Shown piece after piece: positions 9,954 through 18,916 of a stretch of DNA of 64,000 nt (position 1 is the stretch's first letter; each line of letters begins with the position of its first letter). The notes beneath the pieces were generated by a model. The model had not been told where the DNA came from and did not search any database. It was given only the letters and a program-made list of their open reading frames with translations. Where the stretch lies: positions 124,001 through 188,000 of the forward strand of contig NZ_BBMP01000007.1 of the NCBI RefSeq assembly GCF_000755245.1. Direction: 5' to 3'. This stretch comes from Halococcus sediminicola. GTDB taxonomy: Archaea > Halobacteriota > Halobacteria > Halobacteriales > Halococcaceae. A program made the translations under genes and the position numbers.

Positions 9954-11552
9954 TCAGCCCTGTCCGACCAGTCGTTCTTCCTCCTCCCAGTACTCCTCGC
10001 GGAGTTCGTACTTCTGGACCTTGCCGGTCGCCGTCTCGGGAAGGTCGTCGACGAACTCGACCGTCTTCGGGACTTTGTAGCGCGCGAGATGCTCGCCGGC
10101 GAACTCGCGGACGGCCTCGCCCGTGAGGTCGGCGTCGGGTTTCGCCACCACGAGCGCCGTCACTGCCTCGCCCCACTCGTCGCTCGGAGTGGGGATCACG
10201 GCCGCCTTGGCGATGTCTGGGTGGTCGTAGAGGACGTCCTCGACGGCGATCGACGAGACGTTCTCGCCGCCGGAGATGATGATGTCCTTTTCTCTATCTT
10301 GAATCGCCACCATCCCGTCCTCGTCCATCGTCGCGAGGTCGCCGGTGTGGAAGTAGCCCGGCAGTCTGGCGTTGAACGCCTCCTCGGTCGCCTCGGGCTT
10401 GTTGAGATACCGATCCATCACCTGATTGCCCTTGACGACGATCTCGCCCAGCGTCGAGCCGTCGCGGGGGACGTCGGTGCCGTCCTCGTCCACGACCCGA
10501 ACGTCGGTGGCGAGCACCTCGCTGCCCTGTTTCACCTTCAGATCGCGCCCGTGCTCGGCGAGTCGGCGCGGCGAGTTCGAGGAAGTGATCAGCGGCGCGG
10601 TCTCGGTCAGTCCGTAGAGATGGATGATCCGCCAGCCGATGTCGTCTTCAATACTGGAGAGGGTGGCCGTCGCGGGCGCGCTGCCGGCGGTGGCGATGCG
10701 CACGTCGCGCTCGCCGGTCGTCACGACGTCGGGATTCTCGTCGTAGTGGGCGATGAGCCGGTTTAGAACTGTTGGAGCGCCACACATGTAGGAGACGTCG
10801 TGTTCGCGCACCCGTTCGAGGGTTCCTTCGGCGTCGAACGTGCGCTGGCAGACGTGGGTCGCGCCCGTCCCGGTGATGGCGTAGGTGTGACCCCAGCCGT
10901 TGCAGTGGAACATCGGTAGCGTCCAGAGGTAGGTGTCGTCGTCGCGGATCTCCTTGTGATGATTCAACACGAGCGCGTGCCAGTGTTCGGTCCGGTGTGT
11001 GCGAACGACGCCCTTCGGGTCGCCGGTCGTTCCCGAGGTGTAGTTGATCGAGGCGTCGTCCTCTTCGGCAATCTCGGGCCGCTCGGGCGACTCGGTCGGC
11101 TGGGCGGCGAGCCAGTCCTCGTAATCCTCCCAGTCCCCGTCGATGTCGTCGGCCTGATAGCCGACGAACGACTCGGCCGGTACGGAATCGCGGACCGCCT
11201 CGACGTTTGCGGCGTACTCGTAGTCGGCGATGACGATATCGGCGTCGCAGTCGTTCAGGATGTACTCGAAGTCGTCGGGCACCAGCAGGTAGTTCATCGG
11301 GACGAACACGGCCCCGATCTGGTTCGTTCCGTACAGCGTTTCGAGGAAGTAGTGCGTGTTCGGCGAGAGCAGCGCCACCCGATCGCCCTGCTCGACACCC
11401 ATCTCCCGGAGGGCATGCGAGACCTGATTGACGCGCTCTGCGAACTCGCCGTAGGTGTATTCGGTGCCGTCGTGGGCGATGACCCCGGTGACATCCGAAT
11501 AGAGATCGACCGCCCGATCGAGGAAATCCGTGGTTCGCATTTCGACCTTCAT
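9954..11552 (-). CDS. AMP-forming acyl-CoA synthetase
   Basis: This 532-residue protein belongs to the ANL adenylate-forming superfamily. The phosphate-binding signature is YTSGTTGDPKGVVRTH near residue 170. The family also shows LYGLTETAP, GEIVVKGNQV, YFHTGDLATMDEDG and the lysine motif ETATGKVQKYELRE near the C-terminus. It converts a carboxylic acid with ATP and CoA to an acyl-CoA. The chain length and identity of the acid cannot be told from motifs. It stands alone between the HTH regulator and a hairpin-rich non-coding island. Confidence 0.9.
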   Translation of the reverse strand: MKVEMRTTDFLDRAVDLYSDVTGVIAHDGTEYTYGEFAERVNQVSHALREMGVEQGDRVALLSPNTHYFLETLYGTNQIGAVFVPMNYLLVPDDFEYILNDCDADIVIADYEYAANVEAVRDSVPAESFVGYQADDIDGDWEDYEDWLAAQPTESPERPEIAEEDDASINYTSGTTGDPKGVVRTHRTEHWHALVLNHHKEIRDDDTYLWTLPMFHCNGWGHTYAITGTGATHVCQRTFDAEGTLERVREHDVSYMCGAPTVLNRLIAHYDENPDVVTTGERDVRIATAGSAPATATLSSIEDDIGWRIIHLYGLTETAPLITSSNSPRRLAEHGRDLKVKQGSEVLATDVRVVDEDGTDVPRDGSTLGEIVVKGNQVMDRYLNKPEATEEAFNARLPGYFHTGDLATMDEDGMVAIQDREKDIIISGGENVSSIAVEDVLYDHPDIAKAAVIPTPSDEWGEAVTALVVAKPDADLTGEAVREFAGEHLARYKVPKTVEFVDDLPETATGKVQKYELREEYWEEEERLVGQG

Positions 11553-11966
11553 GATCTATCGAATCACTTCGTGGGCGGCGACTAAGCCTTTTCGCCCACC
11601 TTTTTACTTCGGGGTGGTTCGAAAATCGCGGGGCGATTTTCGTCATCACGGAACGGCTTCGCCGTTCCGTACGACATCACGCGCCTGCGGCGCGCTCAAC
11701 CCTCTGCTCACGGGCGGTGAAGCCGCCCGTTCGCACGGTACGAGGGACCTCCGGTCCCTCGCTACTCGCAAAAATCTGGTCCAAAAACTCCCGCTCGCAA
11801 ACCGCGCGAGCGGCGAACCGCGCTCACTTCGTTCGCACGGACAGAATGACCTCCCGCCACCGCACAGCACCGTAGAACCCCTCACTCGCTCACTGCGTTC
11901 GCTCGTTCGCCCTTCATCCACCAGAAACCGCACCGCCGACCGCTGGCCGCCTCGACAGCAGCCAAT
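11553..11966. repeat. Non-coding island of consecutive perfect inverted repeats (island A)
   Basis: No credible gene fills this 414-base gap. It holds a row of inverted repeats with very short loops: 11620-11642 (10-base arms, loop GGG), 11648-11670 (10-base arms, loop TTC), 11680-11694 (6-base arms, loop TGC), 11710-11730 (8-base arms, loop TGAAG), 11741-11761 (9-base arms, loop TCC) and 11791-11813 (8-base arms, 7-base loop). A further stretch at about 11870-11945 resembles the second island near 16023-16160. The open frames that cross it code low-complexity Ser/Glu/Arg-rich peptides and look spurious. Confidence 0.75.
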
Positions 11967-14588
11967 TCAGGGGAAGACGAGCACCGTCGCGCCATCGACG
12001 TCGAGCACCTCGACGGTCTCGCCGGCCGCACGCTGCTCGTGACGGATTTCGACCGCGTCACCGCCGAGCACGACGACCTCTCCGTTGGTGTCGAGTTCGA
12101 TTTCACCCTGTCCGCGCTTCTGTGCGGCGATGTCGGCGGGGTCGGCGCTTTCGAGTGCGCCGACGACAGCACCGGCCTGCTCGCGGAACTCAGGCCCGAT
12201 CGTGCTGTGGTCCGGGTCGACGTCCACCGGGACCATCTCGATGTCTGGCTCGCCCGCTTCGATCTCGATCGGGGCGTTGACCGTCGCGCGCAGGTCGCCG
12301 GTGTCGAACTCCTCAGTACCGTCGTCGGGATAGATCTCGACGCGATCGAGGTCGGCGTTGAGCGCCATCCCGGCCTCCGACTTCCACGCCCGGACCGCGC
12401 TCGCTACCGCCGCGATGCGCTCGCCACGAGCCTCCCGGCTCTCGTCCTCGGCATCGAGTTCGGGCCACCCGGCCGCGTGAACGCTTCCCGAGGTTCCGGG
12501 CAGGTGGCGATAGGTCTCCTCGGCGAGGAACGGCGAGAAGGGTGCGAGCATGCGGATCGACGCCGACAAAACTGTGGAGAGCGTTTGCCGGGCCGCGGCT
12601 TGCTCTTCGGGACTCCCCTCGTAGAGCCGCCCCTTGATCAGTTCGAGGTAGTCGTCGGCGAGATCGTGCCAGACGAACTCTCGAACCGTCCTGAGCGCTC
12701 GATCGAACCGATGCTCGTCCATGTCGGCGGCCACGTCGTCGGCGATGCGCGCACAGTTCGAGCGGATCCAGCGGTCGGTGTCGGTGTATGCGGGTTCCGT
12801 TCCGTCGGCATCGTCGAGGTGGTCGCTCGCGAAGCGCGTGATGTTCCAGAGCTTCGTGAGGAACCGCGAGGCGCTCGTCACCTCCTTGTGCTGGAACTGG
12901 ATGTCCGAGCCGGGCTGGCCGCCGAGTGCGATCGCCTGCCGGAAGGCATCGGCTGACTGCTCCTCGACGACGTCGATCGGCGCGACCGAGTTGTCCTTCG
13001 ACTTGCTCATCTTGTTGCCATCGGTCCCCAGGACCATCCCGTTGATCAGCGCCTCCTCCCACGGCTTCTCGTCTTCGAGCGCCGCCGTTCGGAGGATCGT
13101 GTAGAACGCCCACGTCCGGATGATGTCGTGGCCCTGCTCGCGGAGCTGGACCGGCTCGAAGGGTTCGTCGGGCCAGCCAGCCGCGTGGAGCGCCGAGATC
13201 GACGAGTCCATCCAGGTGTCCATCACGTCGGTCTCGCCGGTCCACTCGCTCGCGCCACACTCCGGACAGTCGATGGCGGGGTCGTCCTCGGTCGGCTCCA
13301 CGGGTAGCTCGTCGGGGGTGGCGACGTGCCAGTGGCCGCAGTCGTCGCACGACCACGCCGGGATCGGGGTGGCGAACACGCGCTGGCGCGAGATCACCCA
13401 GTCCCAGTCCATCCCCTCGGTCCACTCCTCCAGCCGGCCGTACATGTGCTCGGGGATCCACTCGATCTCGCGGGCCTTCGAGAGGATCTCCTCCTGGTCG
13501 ACGCGGACGAACCACTGCTCCTTCGAGAGGATCTCGATGGGTGTGTCACACCGCCAGCACGCCCCCACCGACTGCTCGATCGGCTCCTCACCCTCGAGAT
13601 AACCCTCTTTCTGGAGTGCAGTGGTGATCTCCGCCTTCGCCTCGTCGAGGTCGAGTCCGCCGAACTCCGGGACGCTCTCGTCGAGGCGGCCGTCCTCGGT
13701 CACTACAGGTCGCAGATCGAGGTCGTACTCGGCCCACCAATCGACGTCCTGCTTGTCGCCGAAGGTGCAGATCATCACCGCCCCCGTTCCGAACTCGCCG
13801 TCGACGGCCTCGTCGGCGATCAGTTCGACCTCCTGCTCGAAGAGTGGCACCTCGAAACTGTCGCCGATGCGGTCGGCGTAGCGCTCGTCGTCGGGATCGA
13901 CCGCCATGCCGACGCAGGCCGCGAGCAGTTCCGGTCGCGTGGTAGCGATTTCGATGTCGTCGTTTTCGATACCAGGAAATCGAACGGTCGCGAGCGTCCC
14001 CTGGCTATCGACGTTCTCGACTTCGGCGTCGGCGATGGCCGTCTCGCAGCGCGGACACCAGTTGACGGGGTGCTCGTCGCGGTGGACGTAGCCCTTGTCG
14101 GCCATCTCGACGAACGAACGCTGGGTCTTCGCCCAGTAGTCGGGGTCCATCGTCCGGAACTCCTGTTCCCAGTCCTGAGAGAAGCCCAGACGCTGCATCG
14201 TCTCCTTCATCGCGTCGATCTGGCCCTCGGTGTGCTCGATGCAGAGCTCCCGGAACTCCTCACGCGAGACGTCCGTCCGCCGGATGCCTTGGTTCTCCTC
14301 GACCTTCACCTCGGTGGGGAGCCCGTGGCAGTCCCAGCCCTGTGGGAAGGAGACGTTCTCGCCCCGCAGGCGGTGATACCGGGCGGCGAAGTCCATGTAA
14401 CACCAGCCGAGCGCGTTCCCGATGTGGAAATCTCCCGTGGGATACGGCGGCGGCGTGTCGATGACGTACTGCGTGTCACTATCGCTGGTTTCGTCGTCAT
14501 CGTAGCGGTACAGCTCGGAATCGGCCCACTCCTCGCGCCACTTGGCCTCGAGGGTGGTTGGGTCGTAGCTCTCGGATAGCTCTGTCAT
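11967..14588 (-). CDS. valS: Valyl-tRNA synthetase
   Basis: The 873-residue class I synthetase charges tRNA-Val. The HIGH signature appears as FHIGNALGW near residue 55 and the KMSKS loop as [10 protein letters not shown]. The sequence between, [16 protein letters not shown], belongs to the editing domain that removes misacylated Thr. Zinc-ribbon cysteines (WCPRCE, CWRCDTP, CDDCGHW, CPECGAS) are present, as in archaeal ValRS. The length is normal for the archaeal family. It begins [20 protein letters not shown] with no better upstream start. The adjacent small membrane gene is divergent. Confidence 0.97.
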   Translation of the reverse strand: MTELSESYDPTTLEAKWREEWADSELYRYDDDETSDSDTQYVIDTPPPYPTGDFHIGNALGWCYMDFAARYHRLRGENVSFPQGWDCHGLPTEVKVEENQGIRRTDVSREEFRELCIEHTEGQIDAMKETMQRLGFSQDWEQEFRTMDPDYWAKTQRSFVEMADKGYVHRDEHPVNWCPRCETAIADAEVENVDSQGTLATVRFPGIENDDIEIATTRPELLAACVGMAVDPDDERYADRIGDSFEVPLFEQEVELIADEAVDGEFGTGAVMICTFGDKQDVDWWAEYDLDLRPVVTEDGRLDESVPEFGGLDLDEAKAEITTALQKEGYLEGEEPIEQSVGACWRCDTPIEILSKEQWFVRVDQEEILSKAREIEWIPEHMYGRLEEWTEGMDWDWVISRQRVFATPIPAWSCDDCGHWHVATPDELPVEPTEDDPAIDCPECGASEWTGETDVMDTWMDSSISALHAAGWPDEPFEPVQLREQGHDIIRTWAFYTILRTAALEDEKPWEEALINGMVLGTDGNKMSKSKDNSVAPIDVVEEQSADAFRQAIALGGQPGSDIQFQHKEVTSASRFLTKLWNITRFASDHLDDADGTEPAYTDTDRWIRSNCARIADDVAADMDEHRFDRALRTVREFVWHDLADDYLELIKGRLYEGSPEEQAAARQTLSTVLSASIRMLAPFSPFLAEETYRHLPGTSGSVHAAGWPELDAEDESREARGERIAAVASAVRAWKSEAGMALNADLDRVEIYPDDGTEEFDTGDLRATVNAPIEIEAGEPDIEMVPVDVDPDHSTIGPEFREQAGAVVGALESADPADIAAQKRGQGEIELDTNGEVVVLGGDAVEIRHEQRAAGETVEVLDVDGATVLVFP

Positions 14589-14786
14589 GGTGAGAATGCC
14601 TGCGGCCGGTCAAGTAACGGTGTCGAAACGACGAGTCGATCAGCGACGTACTACCGCTGCCATCGCGTCCATAACCCATGCACGCGAGTCGGTCGGATAA
14701 ACGTTCGCGTTCCTTGGACCTCACCGAGGCCGCGACCATCTCGCCGGAACCGTCAACGACATGTTTGTCAAACGCTATCAATAGTT
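14589..14786. promoter_or_regulatory. Divergent promoter region between valS and a small membrane gene
   Basis: The 198-base gap serves two divergent starts. A perfect 11-base palindrome, GTTTGTCAAAC, lies at 14763-14773, 14-24 bases before the ATG at 14787. A seven-codon frame (14761-14784) ends two bases before that ATG. No strong TATA box stands out for either gene. Confidence 0.35.
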
Positions 14787-15071
14787 ATGAATTTACTCTT
14801 TCGCGTGCTGGTCGGCGCGTTCGTCTGTGTCGCGCCGTCGCTGCTGTTCTTGGGGCTCTGGCACGGCCTTCAGCGCATGCAGGACGGCGAGTTCGTCGAA
14901 CGGGTCGCGGGCCATCACGGAACGACCGTCGAGGACCTGTTGCCGACCACCCGGAGAAGCCACGAACTCGATTCCGCCGAACGGCGCAGGCTGCAGCGCA
15001 TGGCCGTCGAGGGCGACGCTGCACTCGGATTCGACGACTCGTTCGCGCCGGACGACGAACCGCCCGGATAG
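14787..15071 (+). CDS. Small haloarchaeal protein with one N-terminal membrane segment
   Basis: This 94-residue protein starts with a hydrophobic helix at about residues 3-25, followed by a charged cytoplasmic-type tail with a short acidic end. The helix has no lipobox or Tat motif, so it is probably a membrane anchor. No known domain is recognisable. It is followed 42 bases later by gnd on the same strand, but gnd has its own Shine-Dalgarno-like GGAGG, so co-transcription is possible and unproven. Confidence 0.6.
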   Translation: MNLLFRVLVGAFVCVAPSLLFLGLWHGLQRMQDGEFVERVAGHHGTTVEDLLPTTRRSHELDSAERRRLQRMAVEGDAALGFDDSFAPDDEPPG

Positions 15072-15113
15072 CGGAACCACAACCCCTACCTGCGCGCCCG
15101 CGGAGGGAGGGGT

Positions 15114-16010
15114 ATGCAACTGGGCGTCGTCGGACTCGGACGGATGGGGCGGATCGTCGCCGGGCGCGCACTCGATGCCGGTCACGAGGTGGTCGCCTTC
15201 GACACGGACGAGCAAGCGGTCGCGGCCGCCGCCGAGGTCGGTGCCGAACCGGCCGACTCCGTGCCGGAGCTCGCCGAAAAACTCGGCGAGCACAAGCGGA
15301 TCTGGCTGATGGTGCCCGCCGGCGACGCCATCGATGCCGTGCTCGCCGATCTCGAACCCCACCTCGACGGCGACGATGTCGTGGTCGACGGCGGCAACTC
15401 TCACTTCGAGGCGTCTGTCCGTCGGGCCGAATCGACTCCGGCGGCGTATCTCGACTGCGGGACCTCGGGTGGACCGGCGGGCGCGGAGGTCGGTTTCTCG
15501 CTGATGATCGGCGGGCCCGAGTGGGCCTATGGGGAACTCTCGCCGGTGTTCGACGCCGTAGCGACTGGACCAGCAGGCCACGACAGGATGGGTCCCGCAG
15601 GGTCGGGCCACTACGTGAAGATGATCCACAACGGCGTCGAGTACGCGCTGATGGCGGCCTACGGTGAGGGGTTCGAACTACTTCACAATGGTCGATACGA
15701 TCTCGACCTCGAATCGGTCGCGCGCACGTGGAACAACGGAGCGGTGATCCGCTCGTGGCTGCTCGAACTCTGCGAGGAGGCCTTCGCCGAGGAGGGCACC
15801 GACCTGGATACCGTCGCCGACCACGTCGCGGGCGGTTCGACGGGGACGTGGACCGTCCAGGAAGCGCTCTCCCAAGAGATTCCCGTCCCGCTCATCTACA
15901 CCGCGCTCGCCGAACGGTTCGGATCCCGCTCGAACGGCCGCTTCGCCCGCCGGCTCGCCAACCGCCTGCGCTACGGCTTCGGTCGTCACGAGGTCGCCCG
16001 CGAGGAATAA
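15114..16010 (+). CDS. gnd: 6-phosphogluconate dehydrogenase, decarboxylating (short GndA type)
   Basis: The 298-residue protein oxidises 6-phosphogluconate to ribulose 5-phosphate with release of CO2. The NAD(P) fold is shown by GVVGLGRMG at residues 4-12. The substrate and catalytic signatures are DGGNSHFEAS near residue 93, GTSGGPAG near 115 and HYVKMIHNGVEYALM with the catalytic Lys near 160. It is the short form of about 300 residues found in haloarchaea and some bacteria, rather than the 470-residue form. A GGAGG at 15102-15106 supports this start. It likely feeds pentoses in the haloarchaeal oxidative pentose phosphate route. Confidence 0.93.
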   Translation: MQLGVVGLGRMGRIVAGRALDAGHEVVAFDTDEQAVAAAAEVGAEPADSVPELAEKLGEHKRIWLMVPAGDAIDAVLADLEPHLDGDDVVVDGGNSHFEASVRRAESTPAAYLDCGTSGGPAGAEVGFSLMIGGPEWAYGELSPVFDAVATGPAGHDRMGPAGSGHYVKMIHNGVEYALMAAYGEGFELLHNGRYDLDLESVARTWNNGAVIRSWLLELCEEAFAEEGTDLDTVADHVAGGSTGTWTVQEALSQEIPVPLIYTALAERFGSRSNGRFARRLANRLRYGFGRHEVAREE

Positions 16011-16176
16011 ACGCAACACAGCAGCACCGCCGAAGCCCTCAACCACTCACTGCGTTCGTGGTTTCGCCCTTCATCCTCCAGGAGAGCACGGCTCTCCTGA
16101 GCCTGCGGTCGCGAAGCGATCGCAGACGCCAGGAAACCGCGACCGCCACCGCAGCCGTCCGCTGCCGCAGCCGCCT
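16011..16176. repeat. Second hairpin island (island B) between convergent genes
   Basis: Two near-perfect inverted repeats follow each other: 16079-16099 (9-base arms, loop ACG) and 16103-16125 (10-base arms with one G-T pair, loop GAA). Flanking sequence at 16023-16078 and 16131-16160 resembles island A at 11870-11945, sharing CACTGCGTTCG, TTCGCCCTTCATCC and GAAACCGC in the same order. The two hairpins sit like an insertion between the last two shared blocks. An AACCAC/GTGGTT pair spans the first shared block. Its place between convergent genes would also suit a terminator. Confidence 0.65.
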
Positions 16177-17544
16177 TCAGTCACGCCGGCCGCCGTCACC
16201 GACGGCCGTGGCCGCTTGGCGCTGTTCGAGTTCGTCTTTTTCAGCGATGCGGTCGGCACAGGCGAAGCCGGCGCGGATCCCGCCGTTCAGGCTTCGTTCG
16301 GGGTACTGGGCGCGACTCGCCATTCCAGCGTAGTAGACCCCGTCGGCGACATCGTCAGCGAGATCGTAGGGGATCACCATGTCGAGATAGCCGCGCTCGT
16401 AGACCGGCGCAGTGCGGGGGTTTCTGGCCGTTTCGATCCAGTTGACGCTGCTGCGATCGAAGTCGGGAAAGAAACTCTCGATGCCCGCGAGCCAGGTCGC
16501 CTCGACGGCTTCGTCGCTCATCCGCCATACCTCTTCTTCGGGATCCTGAACGTAGCTCACCGCGTAGAGCAGGTGTTCGCCGCCGTAGCGCGTCGCGGGC
16601 ACGAAGCTCGTGTGTTCGATGAGCGCGCCGAAAGGGGCCTCGTCGGCGATGTTGAGCCAGTAGGTGTCCATCAGCGACTCGGAGAGCGAGATCACCGAGC
16701 AGACCGTGCCCTGGAAGTCGATTTCACAGGAATAGCCCGTGAGGTCCTCCAGCACGTTGGGCATCGCCGCGACGACGACCTCGTCGACCGCGTGGGTTTC
16801 GGTTCCCGCGTCGGTCGTGACCGTGAGTGATTCGACCTCGCCACCAGTCGTATCGAGGTCCGTGACGCGCGCACCGGTTTGAATGTTCTCGCGGTCGACC
16901 GCGGCGACGAGCGCGTCGATGAGTCGATGAAAGCCGCCGTCGAAGTAGCCCAAAATCTCGCCCCGGAGGAGGTCGCGTTCGCCGCGGAACTTGATGCGTC
17001 CGAGCAGCCACGCCGCGCTCACGTCGTCTTTTCGCGAGCCGAACTTCGCTTCGAGCAGGGGTTCGAAGAACTTCTCGTAGACGCCGCGCGTGGTGTGGTC
17101 AAGGACGAACTGCTTGATCGGGACGTCTTCGAAATCTCGAAGGTCCTCGTAGCTGTCGAACTTCGGCACGCCGCCGCGCACATCGATGTCGAGGGTCAAC
17201 ATTCCGAGGCGGAACGTATCGTAGAGACTCAGATGCGGATAGGCGAGGATCTGCCACGGCGTGTCCATCGGATGAAGGGTGCCATCGACGTAGTAGCCAT
17301 TTTTGCCGACGCGCCATTCGAGCGCGTCGCCGAGACCCAGCTCCTCGGCGAGTTCGACGATCGTCTCCTCTGATTTCGAGAGGTGGTGATAGAACTTCTC
17401 GATGCGATCGCCCGCTGTTTCGTAGGTCGCGGCGAGACCACCGATGTCCTCGCTGGCCTCGAAAATCCTGACTTCGTGGCCCTCCTGCTGAAGGCGATAG
17501 GCCGCGGCGAGTCCCGCGATGCCGCCGCCGACGATGCCGATCAT
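16177..17544 (-). CDS. FAD-dependent oxidoreductase of the amine oxidase/protoporphyrinogen oxidase type
   Basis: The 455-residue protein begins MIGIVGGGIAGLAAAYRLQQ, the dinucleotide-binding GxGxxG with FAD contact, followed by FEASEDIGGLAAT. The C-terminal end has GVYYAGMASRAQYPERSLNGG, the second FAD-binding segment of the NAD(P)-binding_8/amine oxidase clan. Similar haloarchaeal proteins are annotated as protoporphyrinogen oxidase-like or UDP-galactopyranose mutase-like. The internal motif KFYHHLSKSEE fits neither clearly, so the substrate is unknown. The frame stays open upstream to 18225, but the conserved Rossmann start fixes the ATG at 17544. Confidence 0.83.
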   Translation of the reverse strand: MIGIVGGGIAGLAAAYRLQQEGHEVRIFEASEDIGGLAATYETAGDRIEKFYHHLSKSEETIVELAEELGLGDALEWRVGKNGYYVDGTLHPMDTPWQILAYPHLSLYDTFRLGMLTLDIDVRGGVPKFDSYEDLRDFEDVPIKQFVLDHTTRGVYEKFFEPLLEAKFGSRKDDVSAAWLLGRIKFRGERDLLRGEILGYFDGGFHRLIDALVAAVDRENIQTGARVTDLDTTGGEVESLTVTTDAGTETHAVDEVVVAAMPNVLEDLTGYSCEIDFQGTVCSVISLSESLMDTYWLNIADEAPFGALIEHTSFVPATRYGGEHLLYAVSYVQDPEEEVWRMSDEAVEATWLAGIESFFPDFDRSSVNWIETARNPRTAPVYERGYLDMVIPYDLADDVADGVYYAGMASRAQYPERSLNGGIRAGFACADRIAEKDELEQRQAATAVGDGGRRD

Positions 17545-17628
17545 GGCGCAAATTTCCGGCCGAGGCGAATGTAGCTTGTGTTCGTCGGCGGCCCACAGCG
17601 TTAGGTGGGTGGCTCCCCTCGATCCACC

Positions 17629-17943
17629 ATGACCGTCGTTGCACTGCTCAGTGTTGCGCCCGTACGGGAAGGGAGCATGGCCGGCGAGGTCGCCAAAGCC
17701 GTCGGCGCGCTCGACGAGTTCGACGTGCGCTACGAGACGAACCCGATGGGCACGGTAATCGAGGCCGACGAACCGAGCGAACTCTTTGGCGCTGCACAGG
17801 CCGCCCACGAGGCCGTCGACGGCGACCGGGTGAGCACCGTTCTGAAAATCGACGACAAGCGCGCGAGCGACGATGCGGCGGACGAGAAAGTCACCGCCGT
17901 CGAGGACGAACTCGGCCGGGAAGCGAGCAGCAATCACGAGTGA
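17629..17943 (+). CDS. Thiamine-binding protein of the MTH1187/YkoF family
   Basis: This 104-residue protein matches the MTH1187/UPF0045 fold: TVVALLSVAPVREGSMAGEVAKAV at the start, then a YETNPMGTVIEAD segment that in the family helps hold a small ligand. Related proteins bind thiamine or a pyrimidine. It acts in the cytoplasm, probably as a dimer. I chose the ATG at 17629 since the eight residues from an upstream GTG at 17605 are not family-like. It is followed by mch 40 bases later. Confidence 0.75.
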   Translation: MTVVALLSVAPVREGSMAGEVAKAVGALDEFDVRYETNPMGTVIEADEPSELFGAAQAAHEAVDGDRVSTVLKIDDKRASDDAADEKVTAVEDELGREASSNHE

Positions 17944-17983
17944 CGAACCGACGGACCGTTTACCGACCGCACGAATCACAGCC

Positions 17984-18916
17984 ATGGACAGTCTCAATCG
18001 GATGGCGCTCGAACTGATCGAGGAGGCCATCGACTTCACCGACGAACTCGCGATCGACGTCCGGGAACTCGACAACGGAGCCACGGTGCTCGATTTCGGG
18101 CATCGCGTGCCGGGCGGCGTCGAGGCGGGCCTGCTGCTGGCCGAAATCCAGACCGCGGGGCTCGCGACCGTCCAGACGCGGATGGATACGGTCGCCGACG
18201 CCCCCATCCCCCAGGTGGAACTCACGACCGACCGCCCGGCGCTCGCGCTGCTCTGCTCGCAGACGGCCGACTGGGAGATTCAAAGGGAGGAGTTCGAGGG
18301 ACTGGGCGGCGGCCCTGCGCGGGCGCTGGCCGCCGAGATGGAGATCTTCTCGCGGGTGGGCTACGCCGACGAGTTCGACTTCGGCGTGCTGGCCGTTGAG
18401 GCCGACGAGTCACCCACCGAAGCGGCCGCCGCCGAGATCGCCGACCGGGCCGGTATCGAGCCGAATTCACTATTCCTGCCGACGACACCGACCGCGAGCC
18501 TCGCGGGCAGCCTCACCGTCGCCGCGCGGGCGGGCGAACTCGCGGCCGTGCGACTGACCGATCTGGGCTACGACCCGCTCGACATCCGCTCTGTGAGCGC
18601 GAGCGCACCGCTCGCCCCGGTGGGCGAGAGCGAGGCGAGTGCGCTGGGCCGGACGAACGACGCGCTCGCCTACGGCGGACGGGTCCACATGACCGTCGCC
18701 GAGGAGTTCGATCGTTTCGACGAGCTACCGTCGACCGCGACCGACGAGTACGGCACGCCCTTCGAGCAGATCTTCGAAAGCGTCGGCTGGTCGCTCACGG
18801 ACCTTCCCAGCGAACTCTTCGCGCCGGCCCAGCTCACCGTCGACGTCGTGGGCGGGTCGACGCACGTCCTCGGCGAGACGAACGAGGGACTGCTCGCCGA
18901 CTCGTTCGACCTGTGA
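17984..18916 (+). CDS. mch: Methenyltetrahydromethanopterin cyclohydrolase
   Basis: The 310-residue protein interconverts N5,N10-methenyl- and 5-formyl-tetrahydropterins. The Mch family is recognised from MDSLNRMALELIEEA at the start, the LDFGHRVPGGVEAGLLLAEI block, and GRTNDALAYGGRVHMTV near residues 225-240. Mch is best known from methanogens, but haloarchaea carry it for C1 metabolism with a reduced pterin. The protein length fits the family at about 310-320. Its TGA overlaps the GTG start of the next gene, so that unknown gene is coupled to it. TTTA at 17959-17962 may be its promoter. Confidence 0.9.
   Translation: MDSLNRMALELIEEAIDFTDELAIDVRELDNGATVLDFGHRVPGGVEAGLLLAEIQTAGLATVQTRMDTVADAPIPQVELTTDRPALALLCSQTADWEIQREEFEGLGGGPARALAAEMEIFSRVGYADEFDFGVLAVEADESPTEAAAAEIADRAGIEPNSLFLPTTPTASLAGSLTVAARAGELAAVRLTDLGYDPLDIRSVSASAPLAPVGESEASALGRTNDALAYGGRVHMTVAEEFDRFDELPSTATDEYGTPFEQIFESVGWSLTDLPSELFAPAQLTVDVVGGSTHVLGETNEGLLADSFDL

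Noticed and set aside
11646-11933. A 95-residue minus-strand frame in the hairpin island
   Set aside because: It is Ser/Arg/Glu low-complexity sequence produced by inverted repeats and lacks a ribosome-binding site or homologous look.
13326-14579. A 417-residue plus-strand frame opposite valS
   Set aside because: ValS motifs are complete on the minus strand, and this frame shows no family signature.
16177-18225. A 682-residue version of the FAD oxidoreductase
   Set aside because: The extra N-terminal residues overlap mch and the thiamine-binding gene in antisense; the Rossmann motif starts at 17544.
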